This document shows positions 56,484-64,000 of a stretch of DNA of 64,000 bases, in pieces (position 1 is the first letter of the stretch; every line of letters starts with the position of its first letter). Position numbers and translations under genes: made by a program. Origin of the DNA: Marinicella rhabdoformis (GTDB lineage: Bacteria; Pseudomonadota; Gammaproteobacteria; Xanthomonadales; Marinicellaceae); contig NZ_VTFS01000005.1 in the NCBI RefSeq assembly GCF_009671245.1, forward strand, positions 148,748-212,747, given 5' to 3'. The notes under the pieces are model-generated. The model ran no database searches. It was not told where the DNA came from and saw only the letters and a list, made by a program, of their open reading frames with translations.

Positions 56484-57257
56484 TTAATCTTTCTCACCAT
56501 GCCTCAACGTCAAAACCTCAAAGCCCTCAGCGGTCACTGCGATGGTGTGTTCCCATTGGGCAGACAGCTTTTTGTCTCGGGTGACAACCGTCCAGCCATC
56601 GTTTTTCTGTTTAACCTTGGCTTTGCCCTGATTAATCATGGGTTCAATGGTAAAGACCATGCCTTCTTCGAGCACCAAACCTTGGCCGCTTTGGCCATAA
56701 TGGAGCACTTGTGGCGCTTCGTGCATTTCGCGTCCGATGCCATGACCACAATATTCACGTACAACAGCATAACCCCTTTTTTCGGCGTGTTGCTGAATGG
56801 CGTGGCCAATGTCCCCCAATGTGGCACCTGGCTTAACGGTGCGAATACCGGCCCACATGGCTTGGTAAGTGCTGTCTACTAAACGCTTGGCCAAAGGGGA
56901 AACCTCACCAATCATGTACATTTTGCTTGAATCGGCGATGTATCCAGCCTGTTCCAAGGTGATGTCGATGTTCACGATGTCACCTGATTTAAGTTTTCGG
57001 TTGGTCACAGGGATGCCGTGGCAGACCACCTCATTGATTGAACTGTTGAGCACGTACTGATAACCGTACTGTCCTTTACTGGCGGGGCGTGCATGTAGCT
57101 GATTGATGATGTAATCCTCAACCCAGTCGTTGATTTCCATGGTCGAAACCCCAGCTGCAATGAAGCCATCGAGCTGTTCAAAAACCTGAGCCAACATGCG
57201 CCCCGATTCGCGCAACACATCGATTTCATCAGGTGATTTGATGTGAACCCTAGCCAC
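56484..57257 (-). CDS. map: Type I methionine aminopeptidase
   Basis: Removes the initiator methionine from nascent proteins. It has 257 residues. The metal ligands are the Asp of 'GDIVNIDITLEQAGYIADSS' and the second Asp in it, His in 'YCGHGIGREMHEAPQVLHYG', and the Glu residues of 'FTIEPMINQG' and 'WEHTIAVT'. 'GYIADSSKMY' replaces the common GxHGDTSRMF, and there is no adjacent rpsB. This suggests a secondary MAP of the type paired with ParD-like proteins. The start codon is GTG (57257), overlapping the end of the ParD-like gene by 8 nt. Confidence 0.93.
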   Translation of the reverse strand: MARVHIKSPDEIDVLRESGRMLAQVFEQLDGFIAAGVSTMEINDWVEDYIINQLHARPASKGQYGYQYVLNSSINEVVCHGIPVTNRKLKSGDIVNIDITLEQAGYIADSSKMYMIGEVSPLAKRLVDSTYQAMWAGIRTVKPGATLGDIGHAIQQHAEKRGYAVVREYCGHGIGREMHEAPQVLHYGQSGQGLVLEEGMVFTIEPMINQGKAKVKQKNDGWTVVTRDKKLSAQWEHTIAVTAEGFEVLTLRHGEKD

Positions 57258-57456
57258 TTTGCGCCTTCCGTATGTTTACGTTTGCCCGCTTCATTTCTTT
57301 GTCCATGATTTCGGTATAAGACAGGTTGGGGTTGGCCTCTGCAAGCATTCCAACTTTAATCCAATACGCTGCCTGCGCATTGATCGAACGGACCATCACT
57401 GTGCTTGCTTTGCGCAACTCAGTGTGTAAATCATCATCAATTTTAACAATACCCAC
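57250..57456 (-). CDS. ParD-like antitoxin family protein
   Basis: A 68-residue protein matching the ParD-like family ('GIVKIDDDLHTELRKASTVM', 'RSINAQAAYWIKVGMLAEAN', 'LSYTEIMDKEMKRANVNIRK'). The frame extends up to an ATG at 57498, but the GTG at 57456 is chosen because GGAG lies about 6 nt upstream and the protein then begins at the family N-terminus. The gene overlaps map by 8 nt. No classical ParE-type toxin is present; map sits in the toxin position. Confidence 0.85.
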   Translation of the reverse strand: MGIVKIDDDLHTELRKASTVMVRSINAQAAYWIKVGMLAEANPNLSYTEIMDKEMKRANVNIRKAQSG

Positions 57457-57475
57457 AAGCGCTCCAATATATAAA

Positions 57476-57496
57476 GTGTATATGATTTGAATACAC
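57476..57496. promoter_or_regulatory. Candidate operator upstream of the ParD-like gene
   Basis: Inverted repeat GTGTAT-N9-ATACAC overlapping an AT-rich promoter-like stretch 20-40 nt upstream of the GTG start. Antitoxin-type proteins often repress their own operon through such palindromes. The arms are short, so this is a candidate only. Confidence 0.45.
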
Positions 57497-57591
57497 ATTA
57501 TATGCGCGCCATTTTTATTTACAAGCCTTGTATTGTCGCGATAGAATGATTCAGGCAGATATGTTAGGTAGTAGATACAGCATCACTTATT

Positions 57592-57932
57592 TTACCAATA
57601 ACTGTTTTTGTTTGTTATCTTGTACAATCCAACAGAAATGTCATTGATATTTTCTAAGGCATTGTCTATATTCAACCCACTTTGATCAGAATAACTTTCC
57701 CTTTCTTGGCGAAAACTGTCTTGATTATCAGTGGCATATTCAACAGGTAATGGAAAGAAATCACTCCAGCATGGAGAATCATCGCCATTTCCATTTGAAT
57801 GGTGATATCAAAGTATAAATTGAACGCTTTGTTATCTTCACCCCTAACGCTCATTTGGTCATCATTGATTAGCCACCTTTTCAAAGTTTAGATAATATCA
57901 GTGCTTTGATCGTCGCCTACCGCACCAATCAT
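57592..57932 (-). pseudogene. Possible degenerate gene remnant
   Basis: The 649-nt region 57457-58105 has no intact gene, but the minus strand shows broken coding-like sequence. One frame reads 'MIGAVGDDQSTDII', a TAA, then 'TLKRWLINDDQMSVRGEDNK' and 'AFNLYFDI'. A shift to another frame near 57805 gives 'DDSPCWSDFFPLPVEYATDN' and 'NIDNALENINDISVGLYKIT', ending at a TAA at 57592. One stop and one frameshift are needed, so this is tentative. The intact 70-codon frame in the area (57672-57884) would then be only part of it. Family not recognised. Confidence 0.3.
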
Positions 57933-58105
57933 GACTTTATTTTTAACAAAGGTTTTGAATGACTTAATTTGGTTTATTTGTAAAAATTGAAGTTACCGGT
58001 GTGTTTTGATTGTTTTTTTTAAGAATATTAGAATATATTAAGTATAGGCACTTTTACCTTGCTGATGAAGTGGTCAATAATCGAATGTTAATTTTGGGGG
58101 AGTTT

Positions 58106-61100
58106 ATGAGAATAAGATTTATTTTAATTTGTTTTTTAGTTCAATTTTTAAACCTGGGCATTGTAAGTGCTTCTATAGCAAATCAAAGCCAAATAGGCTT
58201 AAAAAAATCCAGTCATTATGATCAAACAAAATACGAGGCTGTTAAAAAAGGTCAGAGAGGCTGGACAGCTACTAACGCTAAACAAGGCTGGAAAATCAAA
58301 TATGGTGTCGATGGTCAAACAGTACTTTCTTCTACTCATGAACAACAGCGATTTCACATTGGCATGCAATTAGAGGCATTGGGTTACGGTGAATTGGATA
58401 ATGTCCCCAATAAACCATATGCCATCAGTTTCAATGATAAAAAATTGAACTACCATTGGAACAACAATCTGACCGAATATTGGACCAACACACCCTTCAG
58501 TACTGAGCAATGGTTTGAACTCAAACAACGGCCGAATTTAAATGTTCCCAGTGAACCATTACAGTTGAGCATAAAAGTGGACACGAATTTGGCTATGGTT
58601 CAACAAGGTAAACAACTGATATTTACAGATGGCTCGGATATCCGTATCCATTATAAAAAACTCAAAGTTTGGGATGCTACAGGACAAATATTACCTGCTG
58701 AAATGGAATTGATCGGTCAAAATGTTAAGCTGAAAGTTGATGATCAAAAAGCAATTTATCCACTGACTATAGACCCTCAGTTCGTACAGTCTCATTACAT
58801 CAAAGCCAGTAATTCAGATTCTGGAGATAATTTTGGTAATGCCGTAGCGATTTCTGGAGATACTCTGGTTGTAGGAGCAATTGATGAAGATGGCGATGGC
58901 TCTGGTACTTTAGACAACTCGGTTCCTAATGCGGGTGCCGTTTACGTTTATATTAAAAGTGGCAATAATTGGGCTCAACAAGCTTATTTAAAGTCATCAA
59001 ATCCGATTGCTAACGAACAGTTTGGATACTCTGTGGCCATCGAGGGCGACACTTTGGTAGTTGGCACTGGATTTAGTGAAGAAACGGCGTATGTGTTTAC
59101 GCGTTCTAACGGCGTATGGTCAGAATCAGCGATACTGACAGCATCCAATTCAGAAAACTTTGATCTTTTTGGGTGGTCAGTGGCGATTTCTGGGTCAACA
59201 ATTGCAGTATCAGCCATACAAGAGGACAGTGCTTCAACTGGTGTGAATGGCAATCAATCTGATGTGAATAACACAGCTGTTGCTTCAGGAGCTGTGTATG
59301 TCTTTGTCGAAGACAATGGTACTTGGAACCAGCAGGCATACATCAAGGCCTCCAACACCGATGCAGGTGATACTTTTGGATCGACTGTGATACTAGATGG
59401 AGACAACTTAATAGTTAGTGCGCCTTATGAAGCCAGTGGCGCAACCGGCATTAACAGCAACCAAAGCGATAACAGTGTCCCAAACTCTGGTGCGGCTTAT
59501 GTATTTACCCGAACAGGAACCACATGGTCACAACAAGCTTATATAAAACCTTCTCAAACGCCCAAAGAATTTGGTCTTGCAATGGATATGTCGAATGATA
59601 CTTTGGTGATTGGTTCAAGGTATTTTAATTCAGGGGTTGGTGGGTTCAATGCTGCAGTTTTTGTCCGTAACGGTAATGCCTGGTCAGAGCAAGCCATTAT
59701 TGAAAATCCACAAATTCAATTTACCACTTCGGTGGTCATAGAGGGTAACTCGTTATTACTAGGCGATGCCAACAACAACAGCGGGTCAGTTGGCATAGGC
59801 GGAAACCCAGATGACACCTCAGAACCAAACTCTGGTGCAGTCTTTGCCTATCAATTTGAAAATAATTCATGGCAATCCAAAGCGTTTATCAAAGCATCAA
59901 ACACAGGCGAGGATGATAATTTCGGAACAGCAATGGCAAGAGATGGATCAACCTTAATCGTAGGCGCTCCTCAGGAAGATTTGTCTGGCGCTGTTTATGC
60001 ATTTGAATTAAGCCCTTTGATTGGCGGCGAGGTGCAAGGTTTAACGCCAGGTAATACCCTGACTCTGGTAAATAATGACAGTGAAGTTTTGTTCATTGAT
60101 CAAGACGGCCTGTTTAACTTTGTGACTCCAGTTTTAAATGGCGAAGGCTATTCCGTTTCAGGCCTCTTAAATTTGCCCAATCAAACTTGTTTGTTAAGCA
60201 ACGAAAGTGGCATAGTTGGAACTAATGATATCACTGATGTGGTTGTTGACTGTAACACCGAACCAGATACTGAAATTGATGTGTACCAAGGTTTAGAAGA
60301 CACCAATTATCTGACCACAGATCCGGATGGGACAATAACCGGTGATATCAGTGATGATGGTACTTTAGCCAATGACTTCGATCTGGATAATGATAGCTTA
60401 GAAGTGCTGAACCCAGGAACTTATACCATGAACGGCATTGGTGGGTCATTGACCTTAAATACCGATGGAACCTTCACTTATGTGCCAGCCCCTGATGCTT
60501 TTGGTACAGCATTTTACGAATTTGAGGTGACTGATGGCGTGCAATCAGTAGAAGCCTTTTTAGTGATCGGCATCACATCAGTGAATGATGCACCCACTTT
60601 CAATGTCATTGGTGATGTGGTGGTTAACTTGTTTGATGTGTCGATGAACCCATTCATCGTGAATGACTTTGCAGAAAATATTGTCATGGGTCCAGCTAAT
60701 GAATCGGACCAAAGCATCAAGGACTTTTTTGTGACCGTACAATCAGATAGCAATGGCATCATCTCAAGTATTGATATAAACAACAATAAAATGCTGTCTG
60801 TAAACTTTACCGGAAATTATGGTTCGGCCTTGGTTGATGTTGTGTTACAAGATGATGAAGGCACAGAAAATGGTGGTGCAGATGTGTCTATGGTGCAATC
60901 ATTCCACATCACCCACACTGATGTTGTTTTCAATAATGGTTTTGAAGATTCGATCAATTTCAAGGTGTTTAGCGTATTGGCTTCTGTACAGTCAGTTCAT
61001 TTTGGGCTGGATGCACCGATATATGATGAAATAACTGACAGTGTTGAATTTTATGGTGAGTTTTTTAGCCTGCATGGAAATTATCATGATGTCATCCAAG

Positions 61101-61207
61101 CCAATGCACTTGAGCAATGGATGAAAGAAGTTCTGATAGCGAAAGCACCCATGGAAGATTTCGATTCAGACGGAACGATTAATTTGTTGGATCAGAAGTC
61201 ATTTTGA
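58106..61207 (+). CDS. Large FG-GAP repeat / cadherin-like secreted protein
   Basis: A 1033-residue secreted protein. The frame opens at 58010, but the ATG at 58106 has a strong Shine-Dalgarno (GGGGGAG) and begins the signal peptide 'MRIRFILICFLVQFLNLGIV'. After an N-terminal region (about 25-225) come integrin-alpha-like FG-GAP repeats to about residue 640 ('SGDTLVVGAIDEDGDGSG', 'GAVYVFVEDNGTWNQQAYIK', 'DGSTLIVGAPQEDLSGAVYA'). A cadherin-like/VCBS domain follows ('DGTFTYVPAPDAFGTAFYEF', 'SVNDAPTFNVIGDV'). An IFxDGFE-like segment ('VVFNNGFE') occurs about 85 residues before the end, with an unusual extension after it that ends 'DSDGTINLLDQKSF'. Likely a surface or matrix protein. Confidence 0.88.
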   Translation: MRIRFILICFLVQFLNLGIVSASIANQSQIGLKKSSHYDQTKYEAVKKGQRGWTATNAKQGWKIKYGVDGQTVLSSTHEQQRFHIGMQLEALGYGELDNVPNKPYAISFNDKKLNYHWNNNLTEYWTNTPFSTEQWFELKQRPNLNVPSEPLQLSIKVDTNLAMVQQGKQLIFTDGSDIRIHYKKLKVWDATGQILPAEMELIGQNVKLKVDDQKAIYPLTIDPQFVQSHYIKASNSDSGDNFGNAVAISGDTLVVGAIDEDGDGSGTLDNSVPNAGAVYVYIKSGNNWAQQAYLKSSNPIANEQFGYSVAIEGDTLVVGTGFSEETAYVFTRSNGVWSESAILTASNSENFDLFGWSVAISGSTIAVSAIQEDSASTGVNGNQSDVNNTAVASGAVYVFVEDNGTWNQQAYIKASNTDAGDTFGSTVILDGDNLIVSAPYEASGATGINSNQSDNSVPNSGAAYVFTRTGTTWSQQAYIKPSQTPKEFGLAMDMSNDTLVIGSRYFNSGVGGFNAAVFVRNGNAWSEQAIIENPQIQFTTSVVIEGNSLLLGDANNNSGSVGIGGNPDDTSEPNSGAVFAYQFENNSWQSKAFIKASNTGEDDNFGTAMARDGSTLIVGAPQEDLSGAVYAFELSPLIGGEVQGLTPGNTLTLVNNDSEVLFIDQDGLFNFVTPVLNGEGYSVSGLLNLPNQTCLLSNESGIVGTNDITDVVVDCNTEPDTEIDVYQGLEDTNYLTTDPDGTITGDISDDGTLANDFDLDNDSLEVLNPGTYTMNGIGGSLTLNTDGTFTYVPAPDAFGTAFYEFEVTDGVQSVEAFLVIGITSVNDAPTFNVIGDVVVNLFDVSMNPFIVNDFAENIVMGPANESDQSIKDFFVTVQSDSNGIISSIDINNNKMLSVNFTGNYGSALVDVVLQDDEGTENGGADVSMVQSFHITHTDVVFNNGFEDSINFKVFSVLASVQSVHFGLDAPIYDEITDSVEFYGEFFSLHGNYHDVIQANALEQWMKEVLIAKAPMEDFDSDGTINLLDQKSF

Positions 61208-61251
61208 GTCATTAAAAAAACGAAAAGATGTTAAATTGAAAGTAAATCAAT

Positions 61252-61290
61252 GGGGTCAGAAACGTTAAGCTGTTGTAGGGTACTGACCCC
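61252..61290. repeat. GGGGTCAG/CTGACCCC inverted repeat
   Basis: Perfect 8-bp arms at 61252-61259 and 61283-61290 separated by 23 nt, between the convergent FG-GAP and beta-helix genes. Such GGGGTCAG...CTGACCCC palindromes recur in many gammaproteobacterial genomes as REP-like intergenic elements. No T-run follows. Confidence 0.6.
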
Positions 61291-61415
61291 TCGTATATTT
61301 AAATGATTTTGACCAATACACAGTCAGTATTGGCGCTCGATTTGAATTCTAATTACAGCTGGATTAGTCGCGGCTTAAAAGGATTAAACCGCGACACATT
61401 TGAAAACAGGAAGCT

Positions 61416-63320
61416 TTACTGAATTATATATTCGTCTAATGTTTCGCTTAATGCGTTGTAATCGACACCTTCATTAAGCGGCAAGACAAAGCCTGCATCA
61501 GACACCCCATTACCATCCAAATCATCGTGATTTCCCAATGAATAATAATTGCCCAAAAAACCCAAGTAGCTGTTATTTTGGTATACATAACTGAGTTCTG
61601 TTTCTGAGTTCCAGTCATTGATGCTAATGGAATCACTACACATACCATTAACTGGAGGCAAAATAAATTCATTCAGATAAAATCGATTATTCCTAGAATA
61701 CTTCATATCAAACTTGCAAAGTGAAGTGTCTGCATTTGATTCAAAGCGATTATTAGTTAATAAAAATGATTCAGTGTAGTTGAATGAAACTTCTCCCTCA
61801 TTGTTGAGGAATAAATTATTCATAACTTGACTGTTTCTCATTCTGTCAATTTTCAACCCATACGCCGCATTACCAATGAATGTGTTGCCATCTAACAACA
61901 ACCCGGAATGATTATAACCATTCACGCTCAAGCCCTGACCTTGATTGTTATTAAATGTATTATTTTCAATAACGATGTCATTGTTAAAATGTGTGAATGC
62001 ACCATTATTTTCATTGTCATTAAAGTTGTTGTCATACACTTGAATATGATTCCCCCAATTAATTAATATACCGTACGCTTCGTTGTCATTACACTCATTT
62101 CCGACAACAATGATTTCTGAAGAATTGATGACATTGATTCCATCACTGATTTTATGCAGTGGTACCGGTACCTTAAAGTTTCGACTGCAATCATTGTTAC
62201 TGATGGTCACATCATCTGATGACGCCACGGTCAGACCTGTTCTGAAGTTTTCATTCAAAGTATTACCATCAATTAACAGATTTGATGCCCACCTGACAAA
62301 AATACCATCATGAATTTTACCTTTAATTACATTGTCAACAAACTGGCTATCATTGGTGTGTTCTGCCCAAATACCATACTGGCCCCTGTGATCACATTTC
62401 AAGCCAGAAACAGTTATACGATCCGACTCCAAAATGCTAACATTCCAGTCATCAGTTTCATTATTTATGTTTACACCACAATCTATATTCAATGCTTGAC
62501 CATCATGCGAACCGGTATCAAAAAAGATGCCCGAATCTAAGGCACTTCTCTGGCCCGTTAAATCAAAACCATTAATAACAACATTGGGTGATTGAATCCA
62601 AATGGTATGCTCCCCAATCAAACCTGTAATATTGGTCATTTCTGAACCATTTTTCGAATCAAGAATCACTGCCTTATCAATCACAAGCGCTTCATTGTAA
62701 ACACCATCATTCACCAGTATTCTTTCACCAGGCAAAGCCGCATCTATAGCCGATTGGATAGTATTGAAAGCTTCTGGAACACGCAATGGGCCTTTTATGG
62801 TTAGGCTGTAATCTTCGACTTCACCCAGATCAAATCCGCCGCATACAGGTGCTGGCTGAAATATTCTCGCCGATATGCGCATCCTGGTAGTCAAATCATC
62901 ATCAATACGCAAATCTGACAAATCAACTTGATTATTAACCATATTTTGACTCGACTCAGATAAAACCAGCTCATCTTCACTGAAAATGTGATCAGTGTTC
63001 AGGTCAATCCAAACTTGCCAATGTAAGGGATAGCCTTGAAAAGCCAACCCAGGTTCTAGATTCAGCGGGTTTAAGCCCACCTTCCACTCAATCACATGAT
63101 CCGTATAATCCACATAGCCATGATAGAGGTGATCTTGGTCGTCCAATTGGCCTTGGTTAGCCCCAGCTGAATGATAAAAATCACCGCTACTGACAGACTC
63201 AATCCAAAAATAGTCGGCACTGTTAGCACCGTTATCACAATATAATTGTGCATAGCTTGTTGTTGTCATAGCCAAAAAGAATAAAGTCATGGCCGTAAAA
63301 GTATTAAAATTTAATTTCAT
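61416..63320 (-). CDS. GEVED-domain and right-handed beta-helix secreted protein
   Basis: A 634-residue protein with signal peptide ('MKLNFNTFTAMTLFFLAMTT'). The first 190 residues form a GEVED-type domain ending 'CGGFDLGEVEDYSLTIKG'. Then 'VPEAFNTIQSAIDAALPGER' opens a NosD/pectate-lyase-like parallel beta-helix with many PbH1 rungs ('NDNEAYGILINWGNHIQVYD', 'NTFNNNQGQGLSVNGYNHSG'). No catalytic residues are evident; extracellular polysaccharide binding is a guess. It lacks the IFADGFE tail. Good Shine-Dalgarno (GGGAG). Confidence 0.88.
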   Translation of the reverse strand: MKLNFNTFTAMTLFFLAMTTTSYAQLYCDNGANSADYFWIESVSSGDFYHSAGANQGQLDDQDHLYHGYVDYTDHVIEWKVGLNPLNLEPGLAFQGYPLHWQVWIDLNTDHIFSEDELVLSESSQNMVNNQVDLSDLRIDDDLTTRMRISARIFQPAPVCGGFDLGEVEDYSLTIKGPLRVPEAFNTIQSAIDAALPGERILVNDGVYNEALVIDKAVILDSKNGSEMTNITGLIGEHTIWIQSPNVVINGFDLTGQRSALDSGIFFDTGSHDGQALNIDCGVNINNETDDWNVSILESDRITVSGLKCDHRGQYGIWAEHTNDSQFVDNVIKGKIHDGIFVRWASNLLIDGNTLNENFRTGLTVASSDDVTISNNDCSRNFKVPVPLHKISDGINVINSSEIIVVGNECNDNEAYGILINWGNHIQVYDNNFNDNENNGAFTHFNNDIVIENNTFNNNQGQGLSVNGYNHSGLLLDGNTFIGNAAYGLKIDRMRNSQVMNNLFLNNEGEVSFNYTESFLLTNNRFESNADTSLCKFDMKYSRNNRFYLNEFILPPVNGMCSDSISINDWNSETELSYVYQNNSYLGFLGNYYSLGNHDDLDGNGVSDAGFVLPLNEGVDYNALSETLDEYIIQ

Positions 63321-63860
63321 AAAACTGCTCCCAAAATATAAAGAATTCTATGCACTCAAAAACACGTTGTACCTAATAAATAAACCAGTTAAACATCAGT
63401 GGTTCTTGATTAAAGTAAAAATGATGATTTAAACTTATTCAGAACTTATGGTTTTTTATGAATGCATAAAACTGTTGTCTTACATATATTTTAATTCATG
63501 CCTGTCTCAAAACATGAGAACCACACCAAATAAAAGTAAAATATATTCATTCACAAAATCACGATTAGAAACACAAGCTTACAGATAGTCTTGACAAAAC
63601 ACGCTTTCACCGTACCTGACATTTTTTAGACATTTCTTAATGTTTTTAGACCAAAAACATCGCTAAAACTTGATTTGGTATTCTCAAAACATGCATGTCC
63701 TAGATTAGTTTAGTTAGAAAGTTAAGACATTAAGGAGCGTTCTGTTAATTTGAGGTTTACTACAACCTCTGTTGATTATCTGGAAGGAAATATTCACTCA
63801 AAAGCCTCAAAATGATGTTTTTATTGGACAAATATCATGACGCCTACATGGATGTAGGTG
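63321..63860. other. Intergenic region upstream of the insertion sequence
   Basis: No gene supported. It is AT-rich and contains a hairpin GAGGTT/AACCTC (63751-63768) and, next to the IS end, the palindrome CCTACATGGATGTAGG (63843-63858). That 16-mer is the exact reverse complement of the copy at 18681-18696. Confidence 0.6.
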
Positions 63861-64000
63861 TGTAATGGTCTAATAAACTCGGACATATTCTTAGCCTATA
63901 TAATACAAGAAACAGAGGTTAAAAAATGTCAAAGAAGCAAAGATTATCATTTACGGTTGAACAACGTCGTGATTATGCGAAGTTGATGGTTGAAGAAGGC
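63861..64000 (+). mobile_element. Left end of an IS3-type insertion sequence (cut by the window)
   Basis: A terminal-repeat-like sequence, TGTAATGGTCTAATAAACTC then GGACA, begins at about 63861. It resembles IS3-family ends (TG... with a GGACA block) and is followed after about 65 nt by a transposase orfA start. The right end is beyond the window, so boundaries and the target duplication cannot be confirmed. Confidence 0.7.
63926..64000 (+). CDS. IS3-family transposase OrfA, first 25 codons
   Basis: Starts 'MSKKQRLSFTVEQRRDYAKL' and is cut by the window after 'MVEEG'. The beginning is typical of the helix-turn-helix OrfA of IS3-group elements. AGAGG about 10 nt upstream serves as Shine-Dalgarno. 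Confidence 0.75.
   Translation, partial: MSKKQRLSFTVEQRRDYAKLMVEEG

Noticed and set aside
56418..56882. 154-codon plus-strand frame
   Set aside because: It lies opposite the map gene and has no recognisable features.

Overview
The window is a chromosomal segment of a gammaproteobacterium with moderately low GC (judged by eye, not counted). Housekeeping proteins (TopA, TsaC, WaaA, PilT/PilU, the PDH complex, class I Fba) are gammaproteobacterial in type. Several secreted proteins end in a short 'IFADGFE'-like motif that I associate with Marinicella-like and xanthomonad-like marine or soil gammaproteobacteria. The Marinicella-like placement is an inference.

Layout. 1-4.6 kb: 3' end of smg, then topA, tsaC and waaA. 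4.6-11.5 kb: a large BNR-repeat lipoprotein, an ElaA-type acetyltransferase, an M17 aminopeptidase, a HerA-like ATPase and a TauE/SafE transporter. 11.5-17.9 kb: an unknown anchored protein, a tandem M16 peptidase pair, a SnoaL-like lipoprotein, and a HupE/UreJ protein with its membrane-anchor partner. 18.4-18.9 kb: a non-coding repeat cluster. 18.9-21.7 kb: pilT-pilU and a DUF192 lipoprotein. 21.8-25.0 kb: two tandem Na+/alanine-type symporters. 25.1-37.5 kb: a central-carbon block of gap, pgk, class I fba, malic enzyme, aceE, aceF, an unknown membrane protein and lpd. This covers triose phosphate to acetyl-CoA, plus malate to pyruvate. 37.6-38.6 kb: two tandem pseudopilin-like proteins. 38.8-45.7 kb: mostly accessory, including a PQQ-type sugar dehydrogenase, thiopurine methyltransferase, an erythromycin-esterase-like protein, a DUF2007 protein, a broken tfoX-like gene, a CBM-like secreted protein, membrane proteins, and secreted YciI and SnoaL proteins. 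46-53 kb: an FG-GAP protein, a membrane-anchored GH18 protein, a secreted propeller-like protein and an amidohydrolase. 53-56.3 kb: a DJ-1/PfpI-like periplasmic protein divergent from an OmpR-type two-component system. 56.5-57.5 kb: a ParD-like/methionine aminopeptidase operon. 58-63.3 kb: a 1033-residue FG-GAP/cadherin-like protein and a GEVED/beta-helix protein. 63.86 kb to the end: the left end of an IS3-type insertion sequence.

The strongest candidates for something undescribed are two. First, a short non-coding element made of two hairpins whose stems differ between copies but stay self-complementary while the loops are kept. It is clustered at 18.46-18.91 kb, and a copy about 120 bp long splits a tfoX-like gene at 42.5-42.7 kb, which suggests mobility. 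Second, a shared C-terminal motif (I/V-F-x-D-G/D-F-E) on otherwise unrelated secreted proteins, which could be a sorting or processing tag. Other palindromic repeat families are present at 37.5/44.4-44.7 kb, 45.8/51.0 kb and 18.5/18.7/63.8 kb.

I saw no rRNA, tRNA or CRISPR array.
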